Positions 16,203-25,670 of a stretch of DNA of 64,000 bases are shown piece by piece; positions within the stretch are counted from its first letter, which is position 1; every line of letters begins with the position of its first letter. The stretch lies in the NCBI RefSeq assembly GCF_000144605.1, contig NC_014375.1, positions 1,798,001 to 1,862,000 of the forward strand. The letters are read 5' to 3'. Source of the stretch: Brevundimonas subvibrioides ATCC 15264 (lineage in GTDB: Bacteria; Pseudomonadota; Alphaproteobacteria; Caulobacterales; Caulobacteraceae). The notes beneath the pieces are model-generated. The model saw only the letters and a list, made by a program, of their open reading frames with translations, was not told the DNA's origin and did not search any database. The position numbers and the translations under genes are program-made.

Positions 16203-17279
16203 TCAGGCGAACAGCTCCAGCTGCGGCCGGGCATCGGCGGGGACGCGGAACTTCGTCACGTCCAGATCGTGGCGCGGGCTCTCCAGACCATAGCGTTTGA
16301 CGGCGGCCTTGAAGCGGGCGGCGATCAGGTCGGCGACGGGGCCGGTGCCCTTCATGCGCTGGGACCAGTCGGCGTCGTAGTCCTTGCCGCCCCGGGTCTG
16401 GCGGATCAGGGACATCACGCGGGCGGCGCGCTCGGGGCGGGCGTCGGCCAACCACTCGCGGAACAGGTCCTTGATCTCGAGCGGCAGGCGCAGGGTGACG
16501 TACATGGCCGTGGTCGCCCCGGCCTTGGCCGCAGCCTCCAGGACGGCCTCCAGCTCGTGATCGTTGAGCCCGGGGATCACCGGGGCGAAGCCGACGCCGA
16601 CGGGCACGCCGGCCTCGGCCAGGCGGCTTATGGCCTCGAGGCGCTTCGCAGGCGTCGAGGCGCGGGGCTCCATGGCGCGGGCGAGGCCCCGGTCCAGGGT
16701 CGTGATCGACACGAAGGCGCTGGCCAGACGGTCGCGGCCCATCGGCCCAAGGATGTCCACATCGCGGGTGATCAGATTCGATTTGGTGATGATGGAGAAG
16801 GGCTGGTTGAACCGCCGGCAGACCTGAAGGATCGACCGCGTCGATTTCAGATCGCGCTCGACCGGCTGATAGGGGTCGGTGTTGCCGCCTATGTGGATGC
16901 GTTTGCAGACGTACCGGGGCGCGAGGAGCTCGCGTTCCAGGAGACCCGCGGCCTCGGGCTTGAAGAAGATCCGGCTCTCGAAATCCAGGCCCGGGGATAG
17001 GCCCATCCAGGCATGGGATGGACGGGCGTAGCAGTAGATGCAGCCATGTTCGCAGCCTTTGTACGGGTTGATCGAGCGGTCGAAACCGATGTCGGGACTG
17101 GTGTTCTTCGCGATGATGGTCCGCGCGTGCTCGGGCGTGAGCGTGGTGCGGATCTGCGTCGGGGCCTCGTCCTCCGGCGTCCAGCCGTCATCGAAGGCCT
17201 CGTGCGTGGTCGCCTCGTAGCGGCCCGTGGCGTTGGTGCGGGCACCGCGTCCTTTCGTCGGCAGGGGGCGGGGGGACAT
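16203..17279 (-). CDS. Radical SAM protein (PA0069 / Rv2578c type)
   Basis: 358 residues. The radical-SAM cysteine motif appears as CEHGCIYCYARP near residues 79-90 (CxxxCxxC), binding a 4Fe-4S cluster that cleaves SAM. The family context GFDRSINPYKGCEHGC and GGNTDPYQPVE matches PA0069-type spore-photolyase-like radical SAM proteins, whose reaction is still unassigned. The C-terminal segment has KRYGLESPRHDLDVTKFRVP. ATG 17279 (MSPRPLPTKG) was chosen over an upstream ATG at 17309. It is convergent with the RumA-type gene. It is a cytoplasmic enzyme; the substrate cannot be predicted. Confidence 0.88.
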   Translation of the reverse strand: MSPRPLPTKGRGARTNATGRYEATTHEAFDDGWTPEDEAPTQIRTTLTPEHARTIIAKNTSPDIGFDRSINPYKGCEHGCIYCYARPSHAWMGLSPGLDFESRIFFKPEAAGLLERELLAPRYVCKRIHIGGNTDPYQPVERDLKSTRSILQVCRRFNQPFSIITKSNLITRDVDILGPMGRDRLASAFVSITTLDRGLARAMEPRASTPAKRLEAISRLAEAGVPVGVGFAPVIPGLNDHELEAVLEAAAKAGATTAMYVTLRLPLEIKDLFREWLADARPERAARVMSLIRQTRGGKDYDADWSQRMKGTGPVADLIAARFKAAVKRYGLESPRHDLDVTKFRVPADARPQLELFA

Positions 17280-17337
17280 GACGACAGGGTAAGGCTGGAA
17301 ACAGAACAAAACAAGAACTAATGTTGCAGATGTGTCT

Positions 17338-17814
17338 CCTCCTCGAGCCGAAGGCTCGGGGAGGTGGCTCGAAGCGCAGCGGAGAGACGGAGGGGCTCTT
17401 GACCACGCAGGGTGCAGTGAGCAGGGCGCGGGTGCTTCGACGCACGCTGACGCCGCCGGAAGCGAGGCTCTGGATTTGTCTTCGAGGTCGCAAACTGGCC
17501 GGCCTGAAGTTTCGGCGTCAGCATCCGGTCGGGCCGTATGTCCTCGACTTCTACTGCGCTGAGGCGCGGCTTGCCGTCGAAGTGGATGGCCAGATCCATA
17601 TGCAGGCGGAGCATTGGGAGAAGGATCAGCGACGCACGGCCTGGCTGAAGGCGCAGGGCGTTTTCGTGCTTCGACTTTCGGCCGAAAGCGTCAGGGTCAA
17701 TCTTGATAGCGTGCTGACGTGGATCAGGACGAATGCGGAAGAGCGTGTGCGCGGTTAAGAGCCCCTCCACCCCTTCGGGGTCCCCCTCCCCATCGCCAAA
17801 TGGCGACGGGGAGG
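17338..17814. mobile_element. Palindromic element, copy B, carrying a DUF559 gene
   Basis: The left end is a hairpin (arms 17338-17349 and 17353-17364, loop GAA), then GGAGGGGCTCTT at 17389-17400. The right side begins with the exact reverse complement AAGAGCCCCTCC at 17757-17768 and ends in a hairpin (17785-17814) that matches copy A at 1098-1127 except for one loop base. The DUF559 gene fills the space between the 12-bp inverted repeats, and its TAA overlaps the right repeat. The structure suggests a small element whose gene-less form is copy A. Mobility is inferred, not shown. Confidence 0.6.
17417..17758 (+). CDS. DUF559 (Vsr-like, PD-(D/E)xK fold) endonuclease-domain protein
   Basis: 113 residues from GTG 17417. 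The DUF559 pattern is complete: LRRTLTPPEARLW near the start, then RGRKLAGLKFRRQHPVGPY, the acidic pair YVLDFYC (Asp44) and LAVEVDGQIH (Glu55, Asp57, His61), and finally WLKAQGVFVLRL. The family is structurally related to very-short-patch-repair and restriction endonucleases, so a DNA-nicking activity is plausible. An upstream ATG (17321) would translate the repeat arm, which argues for the GTG. The gene sits exactly between 12-bp inverted repeats of a palindromic element also present elsewhere in the window. Function in the cell is unknown. Confidence 0.85.
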   Translation: MSRARVLRRTLTPPEARLWICLRGRKLAGLKFRRQHPVGPYVLDFYCAEARLAVEVDGQIHMQAEHWEKDQRRTAWLKAQGVFVLRLSAESVRVNLDSVLTWIRTNAEERVRG

Positions 17815-17823
17815 AGACGTGGA

Positions 17824-20457
17824 TCAGGCGACAGTCTTGGTCTTCTTCGCAGCGGGCTTCTTGGCAGCCGGCTTCTTCGCAGCGGCCGGTTTCTTCGCAG
17901 CGGCCGTCTTGGGGGCGGCCTTCTTCGCCGGGGCCTTCTTGGCCTTGGGGGCCACCAGGGCGCGGGCGGCGAGAAGCGGCACGGCGATCTCCATCGTCAT
18001 GTCCTCGGGCGCCGTCCCCTTGGGCAGGGTGGCGTTGATCTTGCCGGACTTGACGTAGGGACCGAAGCGGCCGGCCATTACGTGGACCGGCTCGCCGCTT
18101 TCGGGGTGGGCCCCGAGGTCCTTCAGCGGGGCCACGGCGGCTCCGCGTCCGGCGAACTTGCCGGCGCGTTTTTCGGCCAGGAGCACGACCGCACGGTTCA
18201 GGCCGATGTCGAAAACCTCATCGATATCCGCGACATTGGCATAGGTCCCGGCATGCAGGATGAAGGGGCCGTAGCGGCCGAGGCCGGCGGTGATGGGCTT
18301 GCCGTCCTCCGGGTGATCGCCGACGGGACGCGGCAGGGCCAGCAGGCGCACGGCCTGTTCCAGCGTCAGGGTCGCCGGGCTCCAGCCCTTGGGCAGGGAC
18401 GAGCGTTTGGGCTTCTCCTCACCCGGATTGGCGGTTTCGACATAGGGGCCGAAGCGGCCGATCTTCAGCGCGACCGGCAGTCCCGTCGCCTCGTCGATGC
18501 CCAGTTCGCGATCGCCGCCGGCCTCGTCACCGGCGTTCTCGCCCGCGCCGAAGCCGCGGGTGTAGCGGCATTCGGGATAGTTGGAGCAGCCGATGAAGGA
18601 GGACTTCATCTTGAAGCTGGCCTTCAGGTGCAGGTGTCCGGTCTTGCACAGGGGGCACAGGCGGGCGTCGGACCCGTCGGCCTTCTCGGGGAACAGGAAC
18701 GGACCGATGGCGGTGTCGAGCTCGTCGATCACACCCTGACGTTCCAGCACGGCGGCGGTCGCGGGTTTCAGCTTGGACCAGAACTCGCGCAGCAGCGCCT
18801 TCCAGTCCATGTCGCCGGCCGACACCTCGTCGAGCTGGTTCTCCAGGGCGGCGGTGAAGTCGTATTCGACCCAGCGGCCGAAGAACTGCTCGAGGAAGGC
18901 CGTGACCAGACGGCCGTTGTCCTCGGGAATGAACCGGTTCTTGTCCATGCGGACGTATTCGCGGTCGCGCAGCGTCGTCAGGATCGAGGCATAGGTCGAG
19001 GGCCGGCCGATGCCGAGCTCTTCCAGCTTCTTGACCAGGGTCGCCTCGGAATAGCGGGGCGGGGGCTCGGTGAAATGCTGGTCGGTGCGGATGGCCTCGA
19101 CCTTGGCCTTGGCGCCCTCCTTGAGGGTCGGCAGGCGGGCCGTGTCGTCGTCCTCCTCGGACTCGGCCCCCTTCTGCTTCTCGTCGCGACCTTCCTCATA
19201 CACGGCCAGGAAGCCGTCGAAGGTCACGACCTGGCCGGTGGCACGCAGGCCGGTCTGGCCGTCGGGGGTCTCGACCTCGACCGTGGTGCGGTCCAGGCGC
19301 GCGGCCTCCATCTGGGAGGCGACCATCCGCTTCCAGATCAGCTCGTAGAGGCGCTGGAGGTCGCTCTCGAGGCGCAGGCTGTCGGGACGACGGGCGATGT
19401 TGGTCGGCCGGATCGCCTCGTGCGCTTCCTGAGCGTTCTTGGCCTTCGTCTTGTAATAACGGGCTTCTGCCGGGACGAAGGCCGGGCCGAAGGTCTCGCC
19501 GATGACCTCGCGGGCCTGGGCGATGCCCTCGGGCGTGGTCTGGACGCCGTCGGTCCGCATATAGGTGATCAGGCCGCCGGTCTCGTCGACGCCCTCGTAC
19601 AGCTTCTGGGCCGCGCGCATGGTCCGCTGTGCGTCGAAGCCGAGCTTGCGCGACGCCTCCTGCTGCAGGGTCGAGGTGGTGAAGGGCGGCGAAGGGAAGC
19701 GGCGGACCGGCTTCTTCTCGATCGAGCGGATGGTGAAGTCGCCGGTCTGGATGGCGTCGCGCGCCGCGTTGGCGGTCGCCTCGTCCTTGATGTCGAGGCG
19801 CTGGATCCGCTTGCCGGCGTGCTTGACCAGACGGGTGGTGAAGGGCGGGCTGTCGGCGGCCAGATCGGCCTCGATCGACCAGTATTCCTGGGGCCGGAAG
19901 CGTTCGATCTCGAGTTCGCGATCGACGACGATGCGCAGGGCCACCGACTGTACCCGGCCGGCCGAGCGGGCCCCGGGGAGCTTGCGCCACAGCACCGGCG
20001 ACAGGGTGAAGCCCACCAGATAGTCCAGTGCGCGGCGCGCCAGATAGGCCTCGACCAGCTCCATGTCGATCTGGCGCGGGTTGGCCATGGCCTCCAGCAC
20101 GGCCGACTTGGTGATGGCGTTGAAGGTCACGCGCTCGACCGGCGTGTCCTTGATGGCCTTCTTCTTGTTCAGGACCTCCAGCACGTGCCAGCTGATCGCC
20201 TCCCCCTCGCGGTCGGGGTCGGTCGCGAGAATGACGCGGTCGGCCCGCTTGGCGGCGGCGGCGATCTCGGTCATCCGGGTCGAGGCGCGGGCGTCGACCT
20301 CCCACTCCATGGCAAAGTCCTCGTCCGGCTTGACCGAGCCGTCCTTCGACGGAAGGTCGCGGATGTGGCCATAGGAGGCGAGCACCTCGAAGCCGGAGCC
20401 GAGGTATTTATTGATGGTCTTGGCCTTGGCGGGGCTCTCGACGATGACGAGATTCAT
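17824..20457 (-). CDS. topA: DNA topoisomerase I
   Basis: 877 residues. The N-terminal Toprim domain has VIVESPAKAKTI and DPDREGEAISWH. The catalytic tyrosine is in GLITYMRTDG at about residue 299. The C-terminal region has one tetracysteine zinc ribbon (CPLC...C..YPEC), then several glycine-rich topo-C repeats (GRYGPF, GRFGPYV), and finally a Lys/Ala/Pro-rich basic tail (PAKKAAPK and relatives), which should bind DNA. It relaxes negative supercoils. It lies downstream of dprA in the conserved plsY-dprA-topA order, with a 140-bp gap. Length and motifs are typical of alphaproteobacterial TopA. Confidence 0.98.
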   Translation of the reverse strand: MNLVIVESPAKAKTINKYLGSGFEVLASYGHIRDLPSKDGSVKPDEDFAMEWEVDARASTRMTEIAAAAKRADRVILATDPDREGEAISWHVLEVLNKKKAIKDTPVERVTFNAITKSAVLEAMANPRQIDMELVEAYLARRALDYLVGFTLSPVLWRKLPGARSAGRVQSVALRIVVDRELEIERFRPQEYWSIEADLAADSPPFTTRLVKHAGKRIQRLDIKDEATANAARDAIQTGDFTIRSIEKKPVRRFPSPPFTTSTLQQEASRKLGFDAQRTMRAAQKLYEGVDETGGLITYMRTDGVQTTPEGIAQAREVIGETFGPAFVPAEARYYKTKAKNAQEAHEAIRPTNIARRPDSLRLESDLQRLYELIWKRMVASQMEAARLDRTTVEVETPDGQTGLRATGQVVTFDGFLAVYEEGRDEKQKGAESEEDDDTARLPTLKEGAKAKVEAIRTDQHFTEPPPRYSEATLVKKLEELGIGRPSTYASILTTLRDREYVRMDKNRFIPEDNGRLVTAFLEQFFGRWVEYDFTAALENQLDEVSAGDMDWKALLREFWSKLKPATAAVLERQGVIDELDTAIGPFLFPEKADGSDARLCPLCKTGHLHLKASFKMKSSFIGCSNYPECRYTRGFGAGENAGDEAGGDRELGIDEATGLPVALKIGRFGPYVETANPGEEKPKRSSLPKGWSPATLTLEQAVRLLALPRPVGDHPEDGKPITAGLGRYGPFILHAGTYANVADIDEVFDIGLNRAVVLLAEKRAGKFAGRGAAVAPLKDLGAHPESGEPVHVMAGRFGPYVKSGKINATLPKGTAPEDMTMEIAVPLLAARALVAPKAKKAPAKKAAPKTAAAKKPAAAKKPAAKKPAAKKTKTVA

Positions 20458-20597
20458 TGCGGCTCAGTCTGGGAGGAGGGGGGGGGCAGAACGTGGTTGG
20501 GCGCGGGCCTTAAGTCAATCAGGCTGTTCCGGACCGCGATATTCCCGTTTCGGTTGGGCCATGGCTCGCGGTTGCAGGCGCCACCGTGGGCCCTGCC

Positions 20598-21680
20598 CTA
20601 GGTAGAGGCGGACCCGCCAGGCAGAAGCGTCGCCCGGCCGGCGAGGCTGAGTTCCAGCAGGGCGGCGGCGACGGCGCCGATCGGGGCGTTCAGGGCCCGG
20701 GCGATCTCGTCGCGGGGCGTGGGCGTGGGGGACAGCAGGGCGGCGACCCGGTCCAGGAAGGCCGCGTCGACGTCATCCCCGCCGTCGAGAAACGGAGGAT
20801 CGGCCGGCGGCTCCCGAAGGGTGCGCAGCGTCTCGAAGGCGCGCCGGACATCGTCGATGCCCTCGCACAGGATGGCCCCCTGCCGCAGGAGCTCGTTGGG
20901 ACCCTTCGAGCGCGGGTCCAGCGGCGAGCCGGGGACGGCGAAGACGTCGCGGCCCTGTTCCCCGGCCAGCCGCGCGGTGATCAGGGAGCCGGACCGCAGC
21001 TCGGCCTCGACCACGATGACGCCGCGCGACAGGCCGGAGATGATGCGGTTGCGGCGCGGGAAGTCGCGGGCCTGGGCCCGGGCCCCCATGGGGCTTTCGG
21101 AGACGATACAGCCCTGTTGGGCGATCTGGTCGTAGAGGCTGGCGTTGTCCGGAGGATAGACGTCGTCGACCCCTCCGCCGAGGACGGCGACGGTCCCGGT
21201 CGCGAGCGACCCGGCGTGGGCGGCCGCGTCGATGCCCCGCGCGAGGCCGGACACGACGACGAATCCGGCCTCGCCCAACTGCTGCGCCAGACCGCGCGCG
21301 ATCCTCTGGCCGCCCGCCGAGGCGATCCGGGCCCCGACGACGGCGACCGATTCCCGGCCGAGGAGGGCCACGTCTCCCCGCGCCCAGAGCAGGGGCGGGG
21401 GCGGGTCGAGCGCCGCCAGCATGGCGGGGAAGTCCGGGTCGCCGAGGACCAGCAGGGTGGCCCCGGCGCGCGCTCCGGCCGCCAGTTCGGCGTCGATGCG
21501 GCTGTGATCCGGCAGGGTGTAGCCGTGGCCGCCCCCCTTGCGGACGAGGTCGGGCAGGACGTCGAGCGCCCGGACGGCGGTGCCGAAGCGCTCCAGAAGC
21601 TGCTGGAAGGAGACGGGTCCGACGCGGTCGGCGCGGGCGAGGCGCAGGCGGGCGAACCGCTCGGCCTCGGGCAGGCTCAC
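20598..21680 (-). CDS. dprA: DNA-processing protein DprA (Smf)
   Basis: 360 residues. It has an N-terminal helical (SAM/HhH-like) segment, [22 protein letters not shown]. The central extended Rossmann fold that binds single-stranded DNA includes [43 protein letters not shown] and [12 protein letters not shown]-terminal winged-helix domain, [31 protein letters not shown], follows. DprA protects incoming transforming DNA and loads RecA. The start is GTG 21680, overlapping the plsY stop as GTGA; a longer frame continues through plsY in another frame and is spurious. A complete dprA suggests retained transformation or recombination capacity. Confidence 0.95.
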   Translation of the reverse strand: MSLPEAERFARLRLARADRVGPVSFQQLLERFGTAVRALDVLPDLVRKGGGHGYTLPDHSRIDAELAAGARAGATLLVLGDPDFPAMLAALDPPPPLLWARGDVALLGRESVAVVGARIASAGGQRIARGLAQQLGEAGFVVVSGLARGIDAAAHAGSLATGTVAVLGGGVDDVYPPDNASLYDQIAQQGCIVSESPMGARAQARDFPRRNRIISGLSRGVIVVEAELRSGSLITARLAGEQGRDVFAVPGSPLDPRSKGPNELLRQGAILCEGIDDVRRAFETLRTLREPPADPPFLDGGDDVDAAFLDRVAALLSPTPTPRDEIARALNAPIGAVAAALLELSLAGRATLLPGGSAST

Positions 21681-22318
21681 GCCTTCTTTGCGGCCCCGAT
21701 CCGCGGCTCCGCACCCTTGAGCAGGCGGCCGATATTCTCGTGGTGGCGGATGTAGATCAGAACGGCCGTGGCGATGGCCAGAACGAAGACCGGCTGGGGC
21801 GCGGGCAGGCCGAGCGCAGGCAGGGGCAGCAGGGCGTAGAGGGGCGCGGCGGCGGCGGCCACGAGGGCGGCCAGCGAGGAATAACGCAGCAGGAAGGCCA
21901 CGATCAGCCAGGTCGCGCCCGCCATCAGGCCCAGCGGCCAGCAGGCGGCGATCATCAGGCCGAAGAAGGTGGCGACCCCCTTGCCGCCCTTGAATCCCAG
22001 CCAGACGGGAAACAGGTGACCCAGAAAGGCCGCGCCGCCGGCGATGGCTCCGGCCGCCTCCGAGTTCAGGAAGTGGCGGGCCAGAAGCAGGGCGACGGCG
22101 CCCTTGCCGGCATCCAGCAGCAGGGTGGCGAGGGCCAGGTCCTTGCGCCCGGTGCGCAGCACATTGGTCGCGCCGATATTGCCCGAGCCGATATTGCGCA
22201 CGTCGCCGGTCCCGGCGGCGCGGGTGATCAGAACGCCGAAGGGGATGGAGCCCAGCAGATAGCCGCCCACGGCGACGAGGCCGAGCGTGAGAAGCGCTGG
22301 GCCGACCAGATCCTGCAA
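21677..22318 (-). CDS. plsY: Acyl-phosphate:glycerol-3-phosphate acyltransferase PlsY
   Basis: 213 residues of a five-helix inner-membrane protein. The conserved active-site loops are visible: [55 protein letters not shown] and the final [12 protein letters not shown]. PlsY transfers acyl from acyl-phosphate to glycerol 3-phosphate, the first step of phospholipid synthesis. No ATG fits; TTG 22318 is preferred, with GGAG about 9 nt upstream. It overlaps dprA by 4 nt. A divergent lipoprotein phosphodiesterase that releases glycerol 3-phosphate starts 126 bp away. Confidence 0.95.
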   Translation of the reverse strand: MQDLVGPALLTLGLVAVGGYLLGSIPFGVLITRAAGTGDVRNIGSGNIGATNVLRTGRKDLALATLLLDAGKGAVALLLARHFLNSEAAGAIAGGAAFLGHLFPVWLGFKGGKGVATFFGLMIAACWPLGLMAGATWLIVAFLLRYSSLAALVAAAAAPLYALLPLPALGLPAPQPVFVLAIATAVLIYIRHHENIGRLLKGAEPRIGAAKKA

Positions 22319-22443
22319 CCGATTCGCTCCCGCCTGACGTGCCCCGTGACAATGCGTCGGCGCAGCGATGGGGGCAAGGGTTCCGGGGGTGACGGCCTGC
22401 CGGATGTGCGGGTATGAGGGCGCAAATCCCTGACCCTTCCGGT

Positions 22444-23370
22444 ATGGCCATGACCCGTCTTTCGCTCGCGACCCTGCTCCTGGCCTCGACGGTCGCAGGA
22501 TGCGCGGGGGCACCGCCGGTCGCCCCGACCTCCGCCCCGCGCATGGCCGCCTATTTCGACTGCGTGCGCGAGCGCGGCGGGATCGCCATCTCGGCGCACC
22601 GGGCCCAGTCGGGAGAGGACCAGCCCGAGAACTCCCTCCAGGCCATCGAGGCGACGGGGCGGGCCATTCCGGGGGCGATCCTCGAGATGGATGCGGCCCT
22701 GACGCGCGACGGCGTGCTGGTGATGATGCACGACGACAGTCTGGACCGGACGACCACGGGGCGGGGTCTGGTCGCCGACCGCACCCTGGCCGAGGTCAAG
22801 GCCGCGCGGCTGCGGGCCCCCGACGGGACCCTGACCGGGGCCGCCCCGCCGACGCTGGACGAGGCACTGGCCGCCGCCGGCCGGGTCGGGGCCATCGCCT
22901 CGATCGACCTGAAGCCCTCCAGCGAGGCGGCGACCGTGGCCCTCGCGCGGCAGGTGGTCGATCAGGTGCGACGGTCGGGGGCGGCGGATCGCGTCATCCT
23001 GATCACCTATTCCGCCGAGGCCGCGCGCGCCGTCTCGGCCATGGCCCCGGAGATGATGATCTCGGCCGGGCTGGACGACGTCGCCGGGCTGGAGGGGCTG
23101 AACCCGGCGCAGATCCTGGCCTGGACCGGCACCCGCGAAGCGCGGCCCGCGCTGTGGCGGGCGCTGGGCGCGCGCGATGTCGAGGTCCAGTTCGGGACGC
23201 TCGGCGGGTCCGATCGCTCCTGGGACCGCGTCTATGCGGCGGACGGGGACGTCAGCGAATACCGCGCCCTGTTCGATCAGGGCGTGACGGTGATCGCGAC
23301 CGATACGCCGCTGGCCGTCAAGGGCGTGCTGGGGGCGGAGCTGACGGCGGCGCAGGGCTGCCGGCGCTGA
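22444..23370 (+). CDS. Glycerophosphodiester phosphodiesterase-family lipoprotein
   Basis: 308 residues. The signal peptide has a VAGC lipobox (Cys20). The GDPD TIM barrel shows HR at 52-53, [11 protein letters not shown], the metal pair EMD at 81-83, and HD at 96-97 with DSLDRTTTG, as in active enzymes. Such enzymes cut glycerophosphodiesters into glycerol 3-phosphate and an alcohol in the periplasm. ATG 22444 was chosen; 22450 is equally plausible. It is on the plus strand, interrupting the otherwise minus-strand run pyrB-pyrC'-plsY-dprA-topA and facing away from plsY. A functional link through glycerol 3-phosphate is possible but would need import of the product. Confidence 0.88.
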   Translation: MAMTRLSLATLLLASTVAGCAGAPPVAPTSAPRMAAYFDCVRERGGIAISAHRAQSGEDQPENSLQAIEATGRAIPGAILEMDAALTRDGVLVMMHDDSLDRTTTGRGLVADRTLAEVKAARLRAPDGTLTGAAPPTLDEALAAAGRVGAIASIDLKPSSEAATVALARQVVDQVRRSGAADRVILITYSAEAARAVSAMAPEMMISAGLDDVAGLEGLNPAQILAWTGTREARPALWRALGARDVEVQFGTLGGSDRSWDRVYAADGDVSEYRALFDQGVTVIATDTPLAVKGVLGAELTAAQGCRR

Positions 23371-23392
23371 CGCTCTTCTGACGGGCGAGGGT

Positions 23393-24670
23393 CTAGGCGC
23401 TATAGACCGTCCGACCACCCACCACCGTCATCTCGACCCGGCCCTGCAGCCTGCGCCCGTCGAACGGGGAGTTCTTGGACTTGGAGCGCAGGGTGGCGGC
23501 GTCCACCACGACCGGGGCGCCGGGATCGAACAGGATCAGGTCGGCGGGGGCACCGGCCGTGAGCGCGCCGGCGTCCAGACCCAGCAGGGTCGCGGGGCCG
23601 TGGGTCAGGGGGCGCAGCACGTCGAGGAGGTCGAGGCCTTCCTCGTGGTGCAGGCCGAGAGCGGCGGGCAGAAGCGTTTCGAGGCCGACGGCACCGGGCG
23701 CGGCCTCGGCGAAGGGGCGGCGCTTGTCCTCGGCGGGGGCGGGGGTATGGGCCGAGGTGATGGCCTCGATCAGACCGTCGCGGACCGCCTCGATCAGGGC
23801 CCGCCGGTCGCTCTCGGGCCGCAGCGGCGGGTCCAGCCGGAAGAAGGTCCGGTAGTCGCCGATGTCGATCTCGTTGAAGCACAGGTGGTTGATCGAGACG
23901 CTGGCGGCGACCTCCAGCCCCCGGGCGCGGGCTCGGGCCAGGACCTCGAGCGCGGCCTCGGTGGAGATCTGGTCGACCAGGAAGCGCGCGCCGGTCTGTT
24001 CGACCAGGGCAAGGTCGCGCTCCAGCTGGATGCGTTCGGCGATGGCGGGGGCCCCGGACAGGCCCAGGCGGGTGGCCAGCTCGCCCGAGGTGGCGACAGC
24101 CCCCTCGGACAGCCAGGGGTCGGCCGGACGGCAGGCGATCAGGGCGTTGAAGGCCGAGGCATAGGACATGATCCGCGACAGCACACGGCTGTCGGCGATG
24201 ACGTGGTCGCCGTCGGTGAAATACAGCGCGCCCGCCTCGTGCATCAGGCCGATCTCGGCCATCCGCTTGCCGTCGCGGCCCCGGGTGGCGGCCCCGGCGG
24301 CGCGGACGTTGACCAGGTTCAGGGCCGCGCCCCGGCGCTGGATGAAGTCGACCATGGCGGGATCGTCGACGGCGGGGTCGGTGTCGGGCTGGATGACGAT
24401 GGTGGTGACGCCCCCGGCCGCGGCCGAGAGACTGGCGGACTTAAGCGTCTCCTTGGGCTCGGCCCCGGGCTCGCCGGTGCGGACGCGGATGTCGATGAGA
24501 CCGGGAGACAGGCACAGCCCAGCAGCGTCGATGACCCGGTTGGCGGTCAGGGCGGCCGCCCCATGCTCGACGCGGGTGATGACCCCGTCCTCGATCAGGA
24601 CCGCGCCGGGACCGTCGTAGTCGGAGGCGGGATCGAGCAGGCGGGCGTTGACGATGGCGAGACTGGTCAT
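23393..24670 (-). CDS. pyrC: Dihydroorotase homologue lacking metal ligands (PyrC')
   Basis: 425 residues of the amidohydrolase fold, clearly dihydroorotase-related: [20 protein letters not shown] aligns with the PGLID.HVH.R.PG motif. However, the two metal-binding histidines are Arg62 and Arg64. The later H-rich strands are also altered: [10 protein letters not shown] and [13 protein letters not shown] replace the usual HHVST and DHAPH patterns. It is therefore probably catalytically inactive. Non-catalytic PyrC' proteins bind and support aspartate carbamoyltransferase in Pseudomonas, and pyrB-linked homologues occur in alphaproteobacteria. It overlaps pyrB by 4 nt (ATGA). An active dihydroorotase must be encoded elsewhere. 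Confidence 0.9.
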   Translation of the reverse strand: MTSLAIVNARLLDPASDYDGPGAVLIEDGVITRVEHGAAALTANRVIDAAGLCLSPGLIDIRVRTGEPGAEPKETLKSASLSAAAGGVTTIVIQPDTDPAVDDPAMVDFIQRRGAALNLVNVRAAGAATRGRDGKRMAEIGLMHEAGALYFTDGDHVIADSRVLSRIMSYASAFNALIACRPADPWLSEGAVATSGELATRLGLSGAPAIAERIQLERDLALVEQTGARFLVDQISTEAALEVLARARARGLEVAASVSINHLCFNEIDIGDYRTFFRLDPPLRPESDRRALIEAVRDGLIEAITSAHTPAPAEDKRRPFAEAAPGAVGLETLLPAALGLHHEEGLDLLDVLRPLTHGPATLLGLDAGALTAGAPADLILFDPGAPVVVDAATLRSKSKNSPFDGRRLQGRVEMTVVGGRTVYSA

Positions 24671-25647
24671 GCCGCGCCCTCCAGCCGGGCCGAAAGGGAG
24701 GCGAGGACGGCCATGCGGGCGGCGACCCCCATCTCGACCTGGTCCTGGATCAGGGAGACGCTCAGGTCGTCGGCGACGTCGGAATCGATCTCGACGCCCC
24801 GGTTCATCGGTCCGGGATGCATGACCTTCGCGCCCGGACTGGCCCAGGCCAGCTTCTCGCGATCGAGGCCCCAGAAGCGGAAATACTCGCGGGTCGAGGG
24901 GACGAGCGCCCCGTCCATCCGCTCCAGCTGCAGGCGCAGCATCATGACGACGTCGCAGCCCTTGAGGCCCTCGCGCATGTCGTGGAACACCTCGCAGCCC
25001 CAGCGGTCGGCGTCACCGGGCACGAGGGTCGGCGGGCCGATCAGGCGGACGCGAGCCCCCATCATCGACAGCAGGGCGACGTTGGAACGGGCGACGCGGC
25101 TGTGGGCGATGTCGCCGCAGATGGCCACGGTCAGGCCGCCGACGTCGCCGAAGGCGCGTCGCAGGCTGAGGAGGTCCAGCAGGGCCTGGGTCGGATGTTC
25201 GTGGCGCCCGTCGCCGGCGTTGACGACCGCGCAGCCGACCTTCTGCGACAGCAGGGCGGCGGCACCGGAGGCGGAGTGGCGCACGACCAGGATGTCGGGG
25301 CGCATGGCGTTCAGGGTGACGGCGGTGTCGATCAGGGTCTCGCCCTTCTTCACCGATGAGGCCTGGACCGGCATGGTGACGACGTCGGCCCCCAGCCGCT
25401 TGGCCGCGATCTCGAACGAGGAGCTGGTCCGGGTCGAGTTCTCGAAGAACAGGTTCAGCACGGTGCGGCCGCGCAGCAGTTCCAGCCCCTTGGTCGATTC
25501 GCGGTTCAGATCGACGAAGACGTCGGCCAGATCGAGCAGGGCGAGCGTGAACGGCGGATTGAGGTCCGCAGCGGCCAGGAAATGGGATTTCGGGAACGGG
25601 ACCAGCCGGTCGGCGATCAGGTCGGCAGCGACAGCGGTATGGGTCAT
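24667..25647 (-). CDS. pyrB: Aspartate carbamoyltransferase catalytic subunit
   Basis: 326 residues. The carbamoyl-phosphate site [12 protein letters not shown] (Ser71-Thr74 region), the loop lysines in VKKGET (about 100), HPTQALLD and the final domain [12 protein letters not shown] with PGPMNRG are all present. The enzyme makes N-carbamoyl-L-aspartate in pyrimidine synthesis. ATG 25647 ([10 protein letters not shown]) was chosen because the longer upstream frame (to 25932) is not conserved. It is coupled to the non-catalytic pyrC' by an ATGA overlap, consistent with a PyrB-PyrC' complex. Confidence 0.97.
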   Translation of the reverse strand: MTHTAVAADLIADRLVPFPKSHFLAAADLNPPFTLALLDLADVFVDLNRESTKGLELLRGRTVLNLFFENSTRTSSSFEIAAKRLGADVVTMPVQASSVKKGETLIDTAVTLNAMRPDILVVRHSASGAAALLSQKVGCAVVNAGDGRHEHPTQALLDLLSLRRAFGDVGGLTVAICGDIAHSRVARSNVALLSMMGARVRLIGPPTLVPGDADRWGCEVFHDMREGLKGCDVVMMLRLQLERMDGALVPSTREYFRFWGLDREKLAWASPGAKVMHPGPMNRGVEIDSDVADDLSVSLIQDQVEMGVAARMAVLASLSARLEGAA

Positions 25648-25670
25648 CAAAGCCCGGCTATAAACGCGTC

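Noticed and set aside
17827-17950. Apparent Lys/Ala/Pro microrepeats on the minus strand (PAKKAA, AAKKP units)
   Set aside because: They encode the ordinary basic C-terminal tail of TopA rather than a separate repeat locus.
17719-20601. 960-codon plus-strand frame
   Set aside because: Antisense to topA; repetitive Gly/Arg/Leu content and no conserved domain, a product of high GC.
20598-22544. 648-codon frame running through plsY into dprA
   Set aside because: Its N-terminal 285 residues overlap plsY in another frame; only the DprA part is real.
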